DNA of 64,000 nucleotides from Oscheius sp. JU75 (Eukaryota; Nematoda; Chromadorea; Rhabditida; Rhabditidae): positions 8,258,501-8,322,500 of the forward strand of contig JASJZC010000002.1 in assembly GCA_037178855.1 (NCBI GenBank). The letters are read 5' to 3'. Positions 52,101 to 62,003 of the stretch are shown here, piece by piece (the stretch's first letter is position 1; the number at the start of each line of letters is the position of its first letter). The position numbers and the translations under genes were made by a program. The notes below the pieces were generated by a model. It searched no databases. It was not told where the DNA came from and was given only the letters and a program-made list of their open reading frames with translations.

Positions 52101-55100
52101 AGGGAACTTTGAGTGGATTGAAGGTTAGCTAGAGACAAAAAGATGGATAAACAGGGAGACCAGATACAGAGAAATGCAGAGAGACAAAGGGACAGAGAGA
52201 CAGTGAGACCAGAGACAGAGTGACAGAGAGATAGAGGCACTCCCCTCTGCCAAAAAGCTATTGTAAACTGAACTCAGACTATCTAGGACGTGAGAAAGAG
52301 TGACTGCAAACAGGAGACTACACAATGAGTGTCCGTGTGACAGAGACTGATTCACCATCCGGATAACCGGGGGCCTGACTCACCCCCCATAGGGTCAACA
52401 CAAAAACAAACTAATGTACCAAGGAAACTGAGCTTTCAGATGGATATCAAGCAAGAACTCTCGGATGACTCTAACGACACTATGTCCGATACCATGTCAA
52501 GGAGCTCGTCCGTCATGAACAGCTCGAACCATGGCTTGGGGTGAGTTTCAACGGGGAATCGGGGCTGTTTCAACGTGGTAGTCGGGTGACTGGCAGTGAG
52601 TCAGACTGGCATCTTGTTCCTCCACCCCGAATAACTGCCCCTGTCTCTTTCGCCCCCCGCGCGAGACCACAAGGCGTCATTTCCTGACTATTCACAGACA
52701 GAGGCACCTATTCCTAACAGTTTTCTCTTGGCCATGATCATGGACTATCGTCGGAGACAGTAAGTACACTATGTCTATCTCTAGAAAATTGAAGCTCCCT
52801 GTCATTTCGTTGTCAGTTTCTTTCAAATGTCCCTGTCAGCTACCAAATGCCAACGAGAACATCTTGACTACTTTGCTTGGGCTCAACTTTTCGGATCCAC
52901 ATCAGCTTTCTAGTCCTATCTCACCCGTACTCTCTCGACAAAACAAACCGCATTGACGTGAAAGATAAGACAGTACGGGGGAGACAATCCTAAACGAATG
53001 TCCTCTTGCAATGGAAGCGCGTCTCTTGACCGGTAGTTTCTGTATTGAAATCTTGGTTTCCCAGGTCAGTGATGTTCTTGCTTTTGATCTGCTCTACAAC
53101 TTTGTAGAAGTTTGTAAATTCGAAAAAACGTGTCTTCGGTCTGAAATACTGCACTCTTCCGTAGACCCCTTTCTCCTCAAGGATGCCCGTTTGCCCATGC
53201 TTGGTCTCCCTCTTTCCGATCTCTGTTTGTGTTGCTTGGACTATGGGTCTGATTGTGCAGCTCACAAAAGAACCAGCCGCCAAGATTAATACCATAACGG
53301 CTTTGATGGCATTGCGCGACTGTACAGCTGTCTTCGATTTAATTGGTTTGAGAGGTTCAAACTATTCTATGTGTGATTACAACAAAGATATAAACAAGTG
53401 TGTTTCTGTCTCCTTGTCTCTGTGTCCCTCTGCTGCTCTGTCTCTCTGTCTTTTTGTCTCACTGCCTCTCTGCTTCTCTGTCCCTCTGCTCTTCAGTCTA
53501 TATATTTCTCTCCCTCTGTCTCTAGATCTCTCTGTCTCTCTGTCTCTCTGTCCGTCTCCCAATGTCTTGCTCCTAGTTCCCATTTTATAGCCCTACTCCC
53601 CTATGCTAACACATTGCTCGTGGATGGTCCGATCGTCTTGTACGCGTTGCATCGATTTGCCGTCCTGAGGCGTTGAGTCACGCCCCCGCCTTCAACGGGC
53701 ACCCCACCTAGCTCGCGTGGTCGACACCATACCGTACCCCCTTCTCGATGTTCCCCTCCGGCAGCGCCCAGGCTCCGTCCGGTCCTCAGGGATACCTTCA
53801 TCAGGATCTCTACGATCCCATGCATACTCCGGGCTATAACTTTTCGCTGATGCAGCCGAATTTTGGCATGCAGTCACCGAGCACCCCGGCCGTCGGACTG
53901 GGACGTCCTCTCAACACCTATGAGTAAGTCCTGTAAGGGGAAGGGCCTTCCTTTGTTGGCGATTAGTCGCTCCGGCTATGAGCTGGCAATGTTTGACGAA
54001 GAGATGCCTGATTCAGAAGGAGTTCTTCGTAAGGGCTCTGGGCTTCTTGTAACGGTTGGAGTCAGAGTAGGGGTGGCTTGAATCTTCTTGACTTCTTTCC
54101 TCGTTTTCAAAATTCTAAAACTGGAAAATTCCAGACAGTTTTCTATGAGCTATCTAGTATTCAGACTATCTTCTCTTCAAACTAAGTTTTTATTTTGTTG
54201 TCTCTCTCAGACGGCTATGAGCCCTTGCGTAGCTCAGAGCCGATCAAAATCAAATTGCAACACCTCCAGCTTGTCCGATTTCTGCTCTATATTCTTAGGC
54301 AGGCTACTTCCTTTTTTGTTCTAGAATCTTCTCCCTCCAACGCTACATGTTTATAGACAGACTGTAACCTCTGCTGTCAGTGACGCTGACTAATACCACG
54401 TCTGTTAAACTATACCGTGACTATGTTTAGCAATTCAGAGCGGGGGCTCATTTGTGTAGGAGACGTGAGCTGATTGTAACACTGGTGAGAATTCAAATTT
54501 GGGCAGCCTTTCTGGTCAAGGAAGCCCGCCAAGCTTCAAAAGAGACCGGCAGAGACAACGGCTACTGTCCGAAAGTTCATCGACGTGCTCCTGACTATAG
54601 TATAAGAGAGACTGGCCGTACCTGGACGATGACGAACCCTATTCGCACTATGCGCTGGCCTGTGAGAACAAAAAGGCCAACGGAGACAGAGAGACAGAGG
54701 GACAGAAAGACAAGGAGATAAGGAGACAGGCACAGTAACGGAAAGACAGAGAGATTAGGAGACAGACACAGGGATTGTTGGTTTTGTTCGATATGAAACA
54801 CAGAGAAAGAGAGAGAAAGAGAGACAGAAAGAGAGTACCTTGTTCCGAACACTCCCTCCGACGTCAGACCCAATACATCATGTGTAGATAAGAGACGAAC
54901 ACTAACTCTCGCCTCCGCATTAATTGTCCTCATTAGAGAAAAATCGGAACTCTTCCTCTTTCTGGACTACGGTAGCGCCACAGAATCTAAGGAATGTCGA
55001 GATAGGGACGGGCATAATGTTTCCCGAACTTGCAATAACAAATAGAAGTACGGTATCCTGCGACACCTCCACTTTTTCCGACCAATGTGTCATTAACCAC

Positions 55101-57746
55101 CTCCCGAGGGACCCAATTACTAAGGGATAAGTAACCTGGACAGCTCATTAGTCTCCAATTTCTTTATTACCGTTAAAAGTTGTTATGAAGTTCCCTCCCG
55201 GCTAGTTGGGAGAGGGATTGAGGAGGGAAAGCAGGCTAATCCTCATTCTCGGGTCAAGGGGCCGTGAGCGCTGGAAGACCGGAAGAGACAGAGACAGAGA
55301 CAGGCTCTACTGACTAGACTTTCCCAATGAGACAGGGAGTCCAATCTAGTCTCCTTATCACCACCCTCTTCCTCTTTGCCAAATGCACATCTTCTCTCGG
55401 TCTTTAGCATCCTCCTACAGTCCATATGAGTCACGTTGCCGACACACAGTCCCGCCCCCTCCATGGGCTAGAAGGCTCGCTCTTTCTCCTCGTCCACTAG
55501 CCTAATGTACAACAACCATTTCCAACATGCACCCTACCTGACTCATGAGCAATGGTTCGTTTTCTGTTTGTCGCGTATACATAAGAGATTTCGAAATTTG
55601 ATGCAATGCCTTGGGCGGAAGTTTGTTGTTTTTTACGTCTAAAAAGAGCACAGACAGAGAGACAGAAAGACAGAGTGAACGCCAGTAAGAGACTGAAAGA
55701 CATAGATCGCTGAGCTTTTGCTAGTCAAAGTCTCAAAGAAGATGGAATTGATCATATTCTCCAATTAGGATTTCCGATAGGATATGGGAATGAGTTCCTT
55801 TCGGAAGAAGGGGTACAAAATAAGCGTTTGATAGTTTCCTGTCAACGGTATACAACTGCGGATAGTCAGTTTTAGAGTGGAGCTACACTATCTACGTGTT
55901 CTTTCTACCTTTCATAGATTAGATCATGCCCATCCCACTCGTAGTTTCTCACACATACTCTCTCGAGCACTTAGTTAGGACGGCTCGGACAGATTTGGTC
56001 TACAAAGAATGTACGACAGGAATGTTTCTAGATCAAAGTCTCGGTCTCTGTGTCTGACTCTGGAGAACACCAAAAAGTCTTGAAGCCATAATTTCATGGT
56101 CAGAGACAGTAAAACAGTCCGTTAGTTCCAAAGAACACTCTTTACAGCCTCTTCGTCTGATCCTATTCCGGGCCTGGGTTTGGCTATGGTCAACACAGTT
56201 CATGCCCATGATTCATGCCTCTCCTCTCCGGGATTTGCGCAGCGGGCACGCACCTGGGGTCGGATCATGACTCATTGTATTCTCTCGGGACAAAAAATCA
56301 CGCAAGAGTACAAAAAATTAAGAGCACATACCATAAACTGTCACGCAAGCCACGCAAAGGACAAGTAATGTCCTGGTTTTTGCATATTGCTGGACGCGCG
56401 CCTTCAGTCACATTTTTAGGGGTCAGAACATGATTTTTAAGATTTGTTATGTTCTGTAAAGTTATAGCTTTTGTTCTTCTCTATAACTTTTTAGAACATC
56501 GTAAAACTTGAAAATGCGTCCCTATACCCGAAAATACGCCGAGAACAGGCGCATGGTTAATGAGGAGCTTCCCTAAGCTGACCACTGACCAGCACCGGTC
56601 AGGCATTGGGAAATACCCTCTCTCGCTTGCGCTGTTCGCCCTTTTCATCACATCCTCTCTCTCTCACTGTCTCCTCGACCCTTGTTTGCCCCGACCTTGT
56701 TTTCATTCCCCCTATCTCCGCCCTCTCTCCCTATGACTCATCGCAACTAGACACATCCGGACAGCAGTTTCTTCACACCTATCGCCTTCCATTACTTATA
56801 TATTTTGCCCTAAATGGTTCTAAGAGCATCAAATTGGTGGGTAGGGGTGGGTTGATAATATTGGGAGGATCCAAACAGTTTTTTTGGCAACTAGTAATAG
56901 TTCATTTTTCAGGATGAGCATGGATGACCAGGACAGGCGGAAGCTGGAGAGGAAGAGAGCTCGCAATCGCGCGGCTGCCTCCAAGTGCCGACAGAAGAAG
57001 ATGGATCGTATTCAGGACCTCGAGACACAAGTAATCTTTCCTTCCTTGTTTGCTTGATTTGAGCGGAAATTCAAATTGACTTGCGAATCTTATCAGTGAT
57101 GGTGTGTTGTGACCGCTTCCGGACAAGGCCTGACAAGAAGTGCTTCTTTTTTTCCAAAACTTTTTACCGGGAAATGGTACGTGTGTGCCACGGGCGACCG
57201 AGTCCAAGCCAAATCTAAAAAAAAAATCGAAATTTTCGGGTCTAAAATGTCACTTTTTTGAGAAGCAATGTTCTGCAAGCCTGTAGATTTTGGTACGGGC
57301 TACAGCTTTGCAAAACGCGAAAACCTTGAAAAACCAAGTTTTGGACTCTATACACCTGCTGCAATGTTTGACTTTCCACTTTTTGTCTTGAAATCGGTTC
57401 ATCCGTGCTAAAGCAAAGTGGCGTTCTGCAAAGCTGTTGATGTTGGTATTGGCAACAGCTTTGAGAAACATGGGGAGGAAAGAAATTACTTCTTTGGCCA
57501 GAAATGTGGGGTCACGGTGTGAGGGATGCAGAGAAACTGAAAAGGGAGAGAGATAGAGACAGAGGCAGAGAGCGTTCTAATTCAATTCTATTTCAGGTAC
57601 AAACCGAGAAGGTCCGATCACAGGTGCTGGACAGCGAGTTGATGCGTCTCCGCACGGCCCTTACCCAGCTGGAACATGTCATGCAACGTCATCGCAACCA
57701 GGGCTGCTCGAATCATACTCAACAGCAGCAGCAACAACAGTGTTGA
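43031..57746 (+). CDS. Jun: Jun-type bZIP transcription factor, 328 residues, 8 coding exons
   Basis: Exons 43031-43100, 50479-50538, 51679-51823, 51940-52123, 52440-52540, 53765-53923, 56913-57030 and 57597-57746 join in phase. Jun forms AP-1 dimers and binds TGACTCA-like sites in the nucleus, driven by JNK (family knowledge). In order: a delta/JNK-docking-like ARKATLSLDLKAA (residues 12-23), the helix QKQYAQGFFDALRSVHN (35-51; human EQEGFAEGFVRALAELH), SP/TP sites S66, S82 (LASP) and T87 (ATTP), a SUMO-type IKQE (156-159), a Ser/Pro spacer, the basic region RNRAAASKCRQKK (257-269), a zipper from L276, and a C-terminal Gln run. Human JUN is 331 residues. Vertebrate Jun is intronless; here introns reach 7.4 kb and hold hairpin repeats. 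Confidence 0.95.
43841..43894 (+). repeat. hairpin repeat H, copy 3 (Jun intron 1)
   Basis: Left arm degenerate (ATGTCCAGTAATCTTGTAG), right arm CAACAACTTTGTAGAACAT intact; spacing as in the other copies. Confidence 0.75.
44009..44057 (+). repeat. hairpin repeat H, copy 4
   Basis: Left arm ATGTTTTACGAAGCTTTTG, right arm CTACAACTTTACAGAACAT. Confidence 0.7.
44113..44185. repeat. GTACGGG-type units, inverted orientation
   Basis: TCTCACCCGTACTGTCTC at 44115 and a diverged unit GTCGCTCCCGTACCAACTC about 40 bases on, matching those at 12.8, 24.3 and 52.9 kb. Confidence 0.6.
44349..44403 (+). repeat. hairpin repeat H, copy 5
   Basis: Left arm ATGCTCTGCAAAGTTGTAG, right arm CTACAACTTTGTAAAGCAT; only two unpaired positions in 19. 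Both arms carry the C/G variant at the fourth pair (ATGC/GCAT) where other copies have T/A (ATGT/ACAT). Confidence 0.9.
45381..45492. repeat. TCTCTGTC-type simple repeat in Jun intron 1
   Basis: About 110 bases of degenerate pyrimidine octamers. Confidence 0.8.
46078..46250 (-). repeat. dispersed repeat R1, inverted copy
   Basis: On the minus strand it reads CCTAAATTCGATGGCAAGC, AACTTTGGGTGCGCTCTAG, TGTTACTACAAAGCGGC, then GCGGCGCAGCCGCC and AACGGCGAAGCCGTC, collinear with the copy at 34.1 kb. The palindromes are kept despite changes in the flanks. Confidence 0.75.
47518..47605 (+). other. tRNA-like relic with Pol III-type terminator
   Basis: TGGTGTAATAGCAACGCGC followed about 40 bases later by CGCGCTCGAGTCCG (B-box-like) and a run of nine T. 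No complete cloverleaf could be drawn, so it is a SINE head or tRNA pseudogene at most. Confidence 0.35.
47870..47921 (+). repeat. hairpin repeat H, copy 6
   Basis: Left arm ATGTTCTAAAATCTGTAGG, right arm CTAACTTTGCAGAACATGG; diverged. Confidence 0.65.
48930..49072 (+). repeat. R1 repeat fused to half of a hairpin repeat
   Basis: 48930-49046 matches the R1 copy at 34.1 kb (CAAGTCAACTTTGGGTGCGC, TTTTGTTACTACGGAG). At 49047 it runs directly into GGTAACTTTGTAAAGCATCG, the right arm of hairpin repeat H. A similar right-arm-only piece is at 48809-48833. Confidence 0.65.
49208..49261 (+). repeat. hairpin repeat H, copy 7
   Basis: Right arm CGACAACTTTGTAAAACAT intact; left arm strongly diverged (TTTTGTGAAATTGAAGATA). 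Confidence 0.6.
49685..49739 (+). repeat. hairpin repeat H, copy 8
   Basis: Left arm ATGTTCCGAAAAGTTGTAG, loop about CTTTTGATCTAAT, right arm CTATAACTTTGTAGAACAT. Confidence 0.85.
50688..50790. repeat. TCTCTGTC-type simple repeat in Jun intron 2
   Basis: About 100 bases of TCTCTGTC/TCTTTGTC octamers. Confidence 0.8.
51485..51540 (+). repeat. hairpin repeat H, copy 9 (Jun intron 2)
   Basis: Left arm ATGCTCTGCAAAGCTGTAG, loop about CTCTTGATCCGGC, right arm CTAAAACTTTGTAGGACAT. Confidence 0.85.
52917..52987. repeat. inverted pair of GTACGGG-type units in Jun intron 5
   Basis: TCTCACCCGTACTCTCTC at 52919 and GACAGTACGGGGGAGAC at 52970 face each other across about 33 bases and can pair over about 16 bases. 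This is the only place where both orientations occur together. Confidence 0.6.
53070..53112 (+). repeat. hairpin repeat H, copy 10 (Jun intron 5), left arm shortened
   Basis: GATGTTCTTG, then CTTTTGATCTGC (the typical loop), then TCTACAACTTTGTAGAAG. The inner left arm is deleted. Confidence 0.7.
53401..53559. repeat. TCTCTGTC/CTCTCTGTCT simple repeat in Jun intron 5
   Basis: About 160 bases of degenerate pyrimidine octamers; open frames on both strands are artefacts. Confidence 0.85.
54672..54836. repeat. GACAGAGA simple repeat in Jun intron 6
   Basis: About 165 bases of degenerate purine octamers in two blocks. Confidence 0.8.
56447..56500 (+). repeat. hairpin repeat H, copy 11
   Basis: Left arm ATGTTCTGTAAAGTTATAG, loop about CTTTTGTTCTTCT, right arm CTATAACTTTTTAGAACAT. 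The A within TATAG on the left has a matching T within CTATA on the right, while other copies have TGTAG and CTACA. Confidence 0.88.
56913..57746 (+). CDS. Jun: Jun bZIP exons
   Basis: Exon 7 carries RRKLERKRARNRAAASKCRQ with the invariant Asn and Arg of NxxAAxxCR. The zipper starts 10 residues after that Arg, as in Jun. The exon ends LETQ, and a 566-nt intron with two hairpin repeats splits the zipper. Exon 8 continues VQTEKVRSQVLDSEL and MRLRTALTQLEHVM. Heptad d positions read Leu, Glu, Leu, Leu, Leu, so the second leucine is replaced by Glu right after the intron. The tail ends in QQQQQQQC. Confidence 0.95.
57266..57320 (+). repeat. hairpin repeat H, copy 12 (inside the zipper intron)
   Basis: Left arm ATGTTCTGCAAGCCTGTAG, loop about ATTTTGGTACGGG, right arm CTACAGCTTTGCAAAACGC. 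Confidence 0.8.
57422..57472 (+). repeat. hairpin repeat H, copy 13
   Basis: Left arm GTTCTGCAAAGCTGTTG, loop about ATGTTGGTATTGG, right arm CAACAGCTTTGAGAAACAT. Both arms carry the CTGTTG/CAACAG variant. Confidence 0.8.
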
Positions 57747-59130
57747 TCTCACGTCCTTCCCTTCTTCTGTTCATTTTCAAATCATTGTATTTCTTCCCCC
57801 AGTGCTGACCCGGGTCCTGATAGATTTTGACTGTCTTCGATCATACATATTCGTACAGAAAGATTTATGCAACCTCTTCCATCCCTTCCTCAGATTTTTA
57901 TCGTGTTCTTCTTTCTTCTAGTGAGTAAATGAGTCGAGTGAGATGGTTTGTTCAGTGAGACAGAGAGACAGAAATACATAGACATTCTTCAAGACTGTCT
58001 TCGAGGAACGACTTCCAATTTGTAACCAAGGGAATCAGCTACACGCAGACCCTAAAATGTTAGTCGTATCGGGAAGGACGTGAGATTCCGTTTCCTTGTC
58101 GTATTTCTTCCCCCAATGTACTATACGAAACAGTAAGATGTCTTGTACAATAGATTTGAATACAATTTAGAGACCAAAGAAGCTGTATCTTCGGAAAAAT
58201 ATAGTTACACTAATACTAGAAGTGAGAGTGTTGATATTTTGTTTGATATGAATCGTCCTGTCCAGCATCCCCGCCAGATTCAATTAACTTGAAGGATATA
58301 CTGACTTGCGTATTTAGAGTGGCCTTTCAAATCCTTGCCTGAATAGTACTCAAGCCAACTGTTCTTATCCCCGCCTGACTATTGCTCTGGGCGACTGCTA
58401 CTACCCCAGCACTAGTCCTGCAAATCAAACTGCAGCCCAAGCAGCCTGTCAGTCGATGGAAGCAATCTTGCCAAACGGAGCAGAGTTTTATATACAGTAG
58501 GACTATTTCCACCTACTCGGTCTCACTGTCACTGATTCTTAGGCCTTCCCCCAGCCGGCTCTAGATGGATTGAGATTGTTCGGTTCAACCTGACGGCCTT
58601 CAAAAATCTTGATGGCACTCCGGTGAGTCTCAATCAACTCAGATCAAATGTTGAAATCTAGTAAGATTACTTATTGGCGCGTACAACCAGACAACTATCT
58701 TGGAAACCAGGTTTGTGTCGTGGTAAGATACTTCCTAGCTTTCCAAGTCTCCGGTTTCCAGGTCCTACTTGGAATGATGAAGGGTGCGCCATAGCTGCCA
58801 ACTATATTTACAAGAAAAACTGTCTCTGCCTCTGTCCTGTTTTGCCGTTTCATTTCATTAAAACACAACCATTGAAGTGGCCTAAACAATATAAATAAAA
58901 TGCTTTAAAATTCCGTATAAAGCTCGTAGATTCTGTTAAAGAGATGACCGGGAGGTTTAGATCGGAGCACATGAAGTTAACACCGGTTTTGGGAGCGGGA
59001 GAAGAATGCTATCACAGCTCTAAATAGGGAACACAACCTCGGAAATAAGTTGTAAACTAGGCCAGCCTAGGGGGTAAAAAGCATTAATGAATTTAAAGAA
59101 GTTTCATTTCGGTGTTTGAAAGGGGGAAAG
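57747..59130. other. Jun 3' UTR and spacer to TMEM53
   Basis: No frame of interest. The first AATAAA I see after the Jun stop is at 58894, giving a 3' UTR of about 1.15 kb if used. TMEM53 ends convergently at 59132. Confidence 0.45.
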
Positions 59131-59131
59131 C

Positions 59132-60486
59132 CTATTCTACAAGGACAGTCTTCAGCTCAGGGACAGGGATTTTGACCTCGATCTGACAGTCACTAGAGCT
59201 ACGGTGACTGTCAATGAAGTGGAGACAGGCATCGCGATAGAGCTCCGGATGAGTACGGTAGTGGGCACAGTGGAGAGAGTCGTCCATGCTCTTCAGATCG
59301 ACGTTCTTCTGACGACGACTCATCTCCTGGGCGAAGTATTCGATGGACTCCGCGGAGCAGACCTGAAAGTTGACATAGTGAGGAACAGAGAGACAGACAG
59401 AGAGACAGACAGACAGACAAAGAGGCAGAGAGACAAAAGAAACATAGAAACAGAGAGACGGTCTTTCCATCCCAACTGTTTACTCTTCAGCCCCTTCGAC
59501 AGGGAGAAAAGACCTGACTCACCTCGTCTCCCGGCCCGTACAAATACAGCTGATTGTCTGGCAGATCAGTGATGTTAAAGAGACGGAAGTAGGCAAAGGT
59601 CTTCTCGTAGACGTCCTGATCCACGAAGCTCCTCATGTACATGATGCCCCGCTGGACACTGAAGAACGTGTAGAGAGCCGCACGGTAGCCGATCCGCAGG
59701 GCCGCATTGTACTGGGCGGGCGGGAAGGTGGCAAAAGAAACGGCATTGGCGGACTGGGAGGGGGAAGTATGAGCCGGAGAGCTGTCAAAGAGGACTCCAC
59801 GCACCCGGGCCTTGAAGATGTCACCGCCTGGCCGAGTAGGTAGGGTGTCCCAGAGCGCTGTGAAGAGACTGCAGCCATTCATCGAGAATACGTGAAAGAA
59901 GATCTTCTCCGGCAAGGGCAGCTTCTCGGTCTCGCGCCAAAAGTAGTTTGAAATCCTGGTATAGGAGGAGAAGGCACGAATTTTGGCAATGGGAGCCGTG
60001 TAACAGATAGTCGAGAGTCTGGAATATGATGATGATACTTTGTTTCTGTCTCTGTCCAAAGATTCCCCGCTCTTCGTACCCTCTCCCCATTTGATCCGTT
60101 TCACAACCCAATAGAGATGCGTCATCGTTTACTTTCCAACTGCTGACGTTCACTTTCACACCAGTTTTTCTCTTTTTGGTTTATAAATCTGGTGAATCAG
60201 ATGAGGAAGGAAGGGTCATGATGGTAATGGTAAACGGGTATTAATGAACAGGAGCGAGGAGGGTCTGTCTCTGTCTGTCTCTGCCCCTCTCTCACTCTGT
60301 CAAGAACCGAACAACTTACCCGGCTTCCTTGTAGAACTGTGCATACTTGGCCAAGTACCTCTGCTGACAGCCTGCCCAACCGAACAGGACGACGACGGTG
60401 TCACAGCCATCGACCAGATCCACAAAGACCCATTTCTTCTTAGGCTCCGGCTCCGCTGGCGCGACCTGGTTGCTCTCCGGCGGCAT
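59132..60486 (-). CDS. TMEM53: TMEM53 / DUF829 alpha/beta-hydrolase-like protein, 297 residues
   Basis: Three exons, 60486-60320, 60018-59523 and 59362-59132, join in phase. The first reads DTVVVLFGWAGCQQRYLAKY, the family signature (WAGCRDKYLAKYS in vertebrates). The second gives STICYTAPIAKIR, EKIFFHVFSMNGCSLF (family FHVFSNGG, nucleophile Ser), RVRGVLFDSSPA (GTIFDSAPG) and NQLYLYGPGDE. The third gives HYRTHPELYRDACLHFID with the usual catalytic-His region changed in detail (DDSLHCAHYR; vertebrate SAHVSHLR). Vertebrate TMEM53 is 277 residues, nuclear-membrane located, and dampens BMP-SMAD signalling. The intron at 59363-59522 is GACAGAGA-rich. It is divergent from the AT-hook gene 577 bp away. 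Confidence 0.93.
59388..59461. repeat. GACAGACAGAGAGACAGACA repeat in TMEM53 intron 2
   Basis: About 75 bases of GACA/GACAGAGA repeats immediately upstream of the last exon acceptor on the minus strand, where it reads as pyrimidine-rich. Confidence 0.85.
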
Positions 60487-61063
60487 TCTGGTGCTGAAAG
60501 AGGACAGAATGACTGCAAGAGACGGAAGTTTTATGGGTTCAGAGAGACGAGACTGACTCTCCTAAAAGGGACGAGAGGACAGCCGGCTGGAATAGGGAAA
60601 TCGCGACAGAGGAGAGAGTGCGCGGACGTGTAGAGACGCAGAGAGAGAGAGGGGAACCCTTCCCTCAGCCCACTTTTTCTATTAGACACCCGGGGACAGT
60701 GTCTAGACTCTAGCCTGGCGCCGATCACGCGTAGGCGCCATTTTGAACTCCTTTTTCGCGGTTGTTTACAGAATTGTTCTTATTTTCTTTTCAAAGTTTA
60801 CCTTTTAGGAATCTTTCCGCAGACTACGCCGCTTGTTTTTTTTCAAATTTAGTGGTATGAACCCTAGTGTTCATAGACATTCGCCGAAAAGCTTCTGCAT
60901 TTCTGACCGTTTTCTTACTGTCACATGACGATAGTATACTGAAACTTTCGCTTCTCTAACTAACGATTTTTGAATGGGCTATTTTGGAAGCTTATCTGTC
61001 TCTGTATCTCTTTATCTTTGAAGCTCTCACTGTTTCCCTGTCTCACCATAACTTTTCTTTTAG
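60487..61063. promoter_or_regulatory. shared 577-bp divergent promoter region of TMEM53 and AT-hook gene
   Basis: The two ATGs face away from each other. The part near TMEM53 is purine-rich (GAGAGAGAGAGG) and includes a GC-rich stretch near 60690-60740. At 60953-61002 is the 50-bp sequence shared with 37.97 kb. No exact core elements were identified. Confidence 0.4.
60953..61002. repeat. 50-bp repeat, copy 2
   Basis: Matches 37967-38016 in the same orientation, just upstream of the AT-hook gene; the boundaries are where similarity fades. Confidence 0.75.
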
Positions 61064-61588
61064 ATGCCCTTCCAGCGTTCTAAAGACGGACGCTTTTCCG
61101 GTGGACCGGCTAAATCTCCTAGGAAAAGTCCAAGGAAATCTCCGGCCCCTCCTCCGGCAAAGAAAAGGGTAAGAGAAAGAGACAGAAACTTACTTGCCAT
61201 TTTAGAAGCTCGAGACCCCTTCAAGTTCAAAACAAACCTTGCAAGGCGGCGAGAAAGAGATCGCTGAAGGGAGGAAATCGCGAGGAAGGCCGAAATTATC
61301 ATTGCCGAGTCCGAGAGTCCCGAAAACACCTGGAACGGATAAGTCTCCAATAAAAACTAGGAGAATTTTGAATTCGTGAGTAGTTTTTTTTTTTATTAGA
61401 TTTTGGAGTTTCCACATTTCAGGAAGAAGACGAATCCTCACTGTACGCTATGCAAAAAGGCGAGGAAAGAGGAGCTCAAAACTTGCGGGACTTGCGAGTT
61501 ATCATGTAAGTTTTTGGTATCGGGTTTTAGCGGGAGAGTAAAGAAGAGCCAACCACTTGGGAGTGTAACAGAAGCGCAAGAATTCTAG
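61064..61588 (+). CDS. small AT-hook, cysteine-pair (zinc-ribbon-like) protein, 146 residues
   Basis: Exons 61064-61168, 61206-61375 and 61423-61588 join in phase with introns of 37 and 47 nt. The N-terminus is basic with repeated SPRKSP units (PAKSPRKSPRKSPAPPPAKK), as in chromatin tails. Exon 2 contains an AT-hook core (SRGRPKLSL) and SPxK sites. Exon 3 holds two CxxC pairs, HCTLCKKARKEELKTCGTCE, which could bind one zinc. A nuclear DNA-binding role is inferred. The 3' end is uncertain: a 25-nt intron at 61510-61534 would end the protein earlier. I do not recognise the family. Confidence 0.6.
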
Positions 61589-61599
61589 TAAAAGTTATT

Positions 61600-62000
61600 T
61601 CGTTTTGCGAATAATATCTGGCTTTTAAAAAGTCGTTTGCAGAAGTTAAAAAACAAAATGACCATTTTAATTACATGAGTGTTGTAATTGCTTTGGAAAA
61701 GTAGCAAGTTTCAAGGTTTCAATGAAGCTCTGTAGGGAAAAAAGACCTGGCCAACCAAGAGACAAACAAATTTGGTCTATTTACAGAATTACAAAAAGCA
61801 TTGCATTTCGAGTTTCAATCCAAAATATAGTGCAGAAAAAGGTATTTACCACTAATCTCGAAGCCTTCGAGCAATCTAATCTGTCAACAGACTTCCTTTG
61901 AACTGTAAGCTCTCATTCACTTTGAATGTCCCGTGAACTTTCGTTACTCATGACCATCTCAAGTTCGCCCTTGACGGTCAATAAACCTTTTCTTATAGGG
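61600..62000. other. spacer between AT-hook gene and retroelement
   Basis: A/T-rich, no feature recognised except the approach to the hairpin at 62004. Confidence 0.5.
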
Positions 62001-62003
62001 CCT

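Larger units (their letters stand above)
53924..56912 (+). other. Jun intron 6 (3.0 kb)
   Basis: No gene was recognised. Contains the simple repeat at 54.7 kb and hairpin repeat copy 11 at 56.45 kb. Confidence 0.55.

Noticed and set aside
52693-52760. Extra Jun exon between exons 5 and 6
   Set aside because: Every phase-compatible acceptor leads to a stop; exon 5 joins exon 6 at 53765 directly in frame.
53712-53764. Longer form of Jun exon 6 starting at CACCTAG
   Set aside because: Phase 0 entry does not match exon 5 (phase 2); the acceptor CTCCGGCAG at 53764 does.
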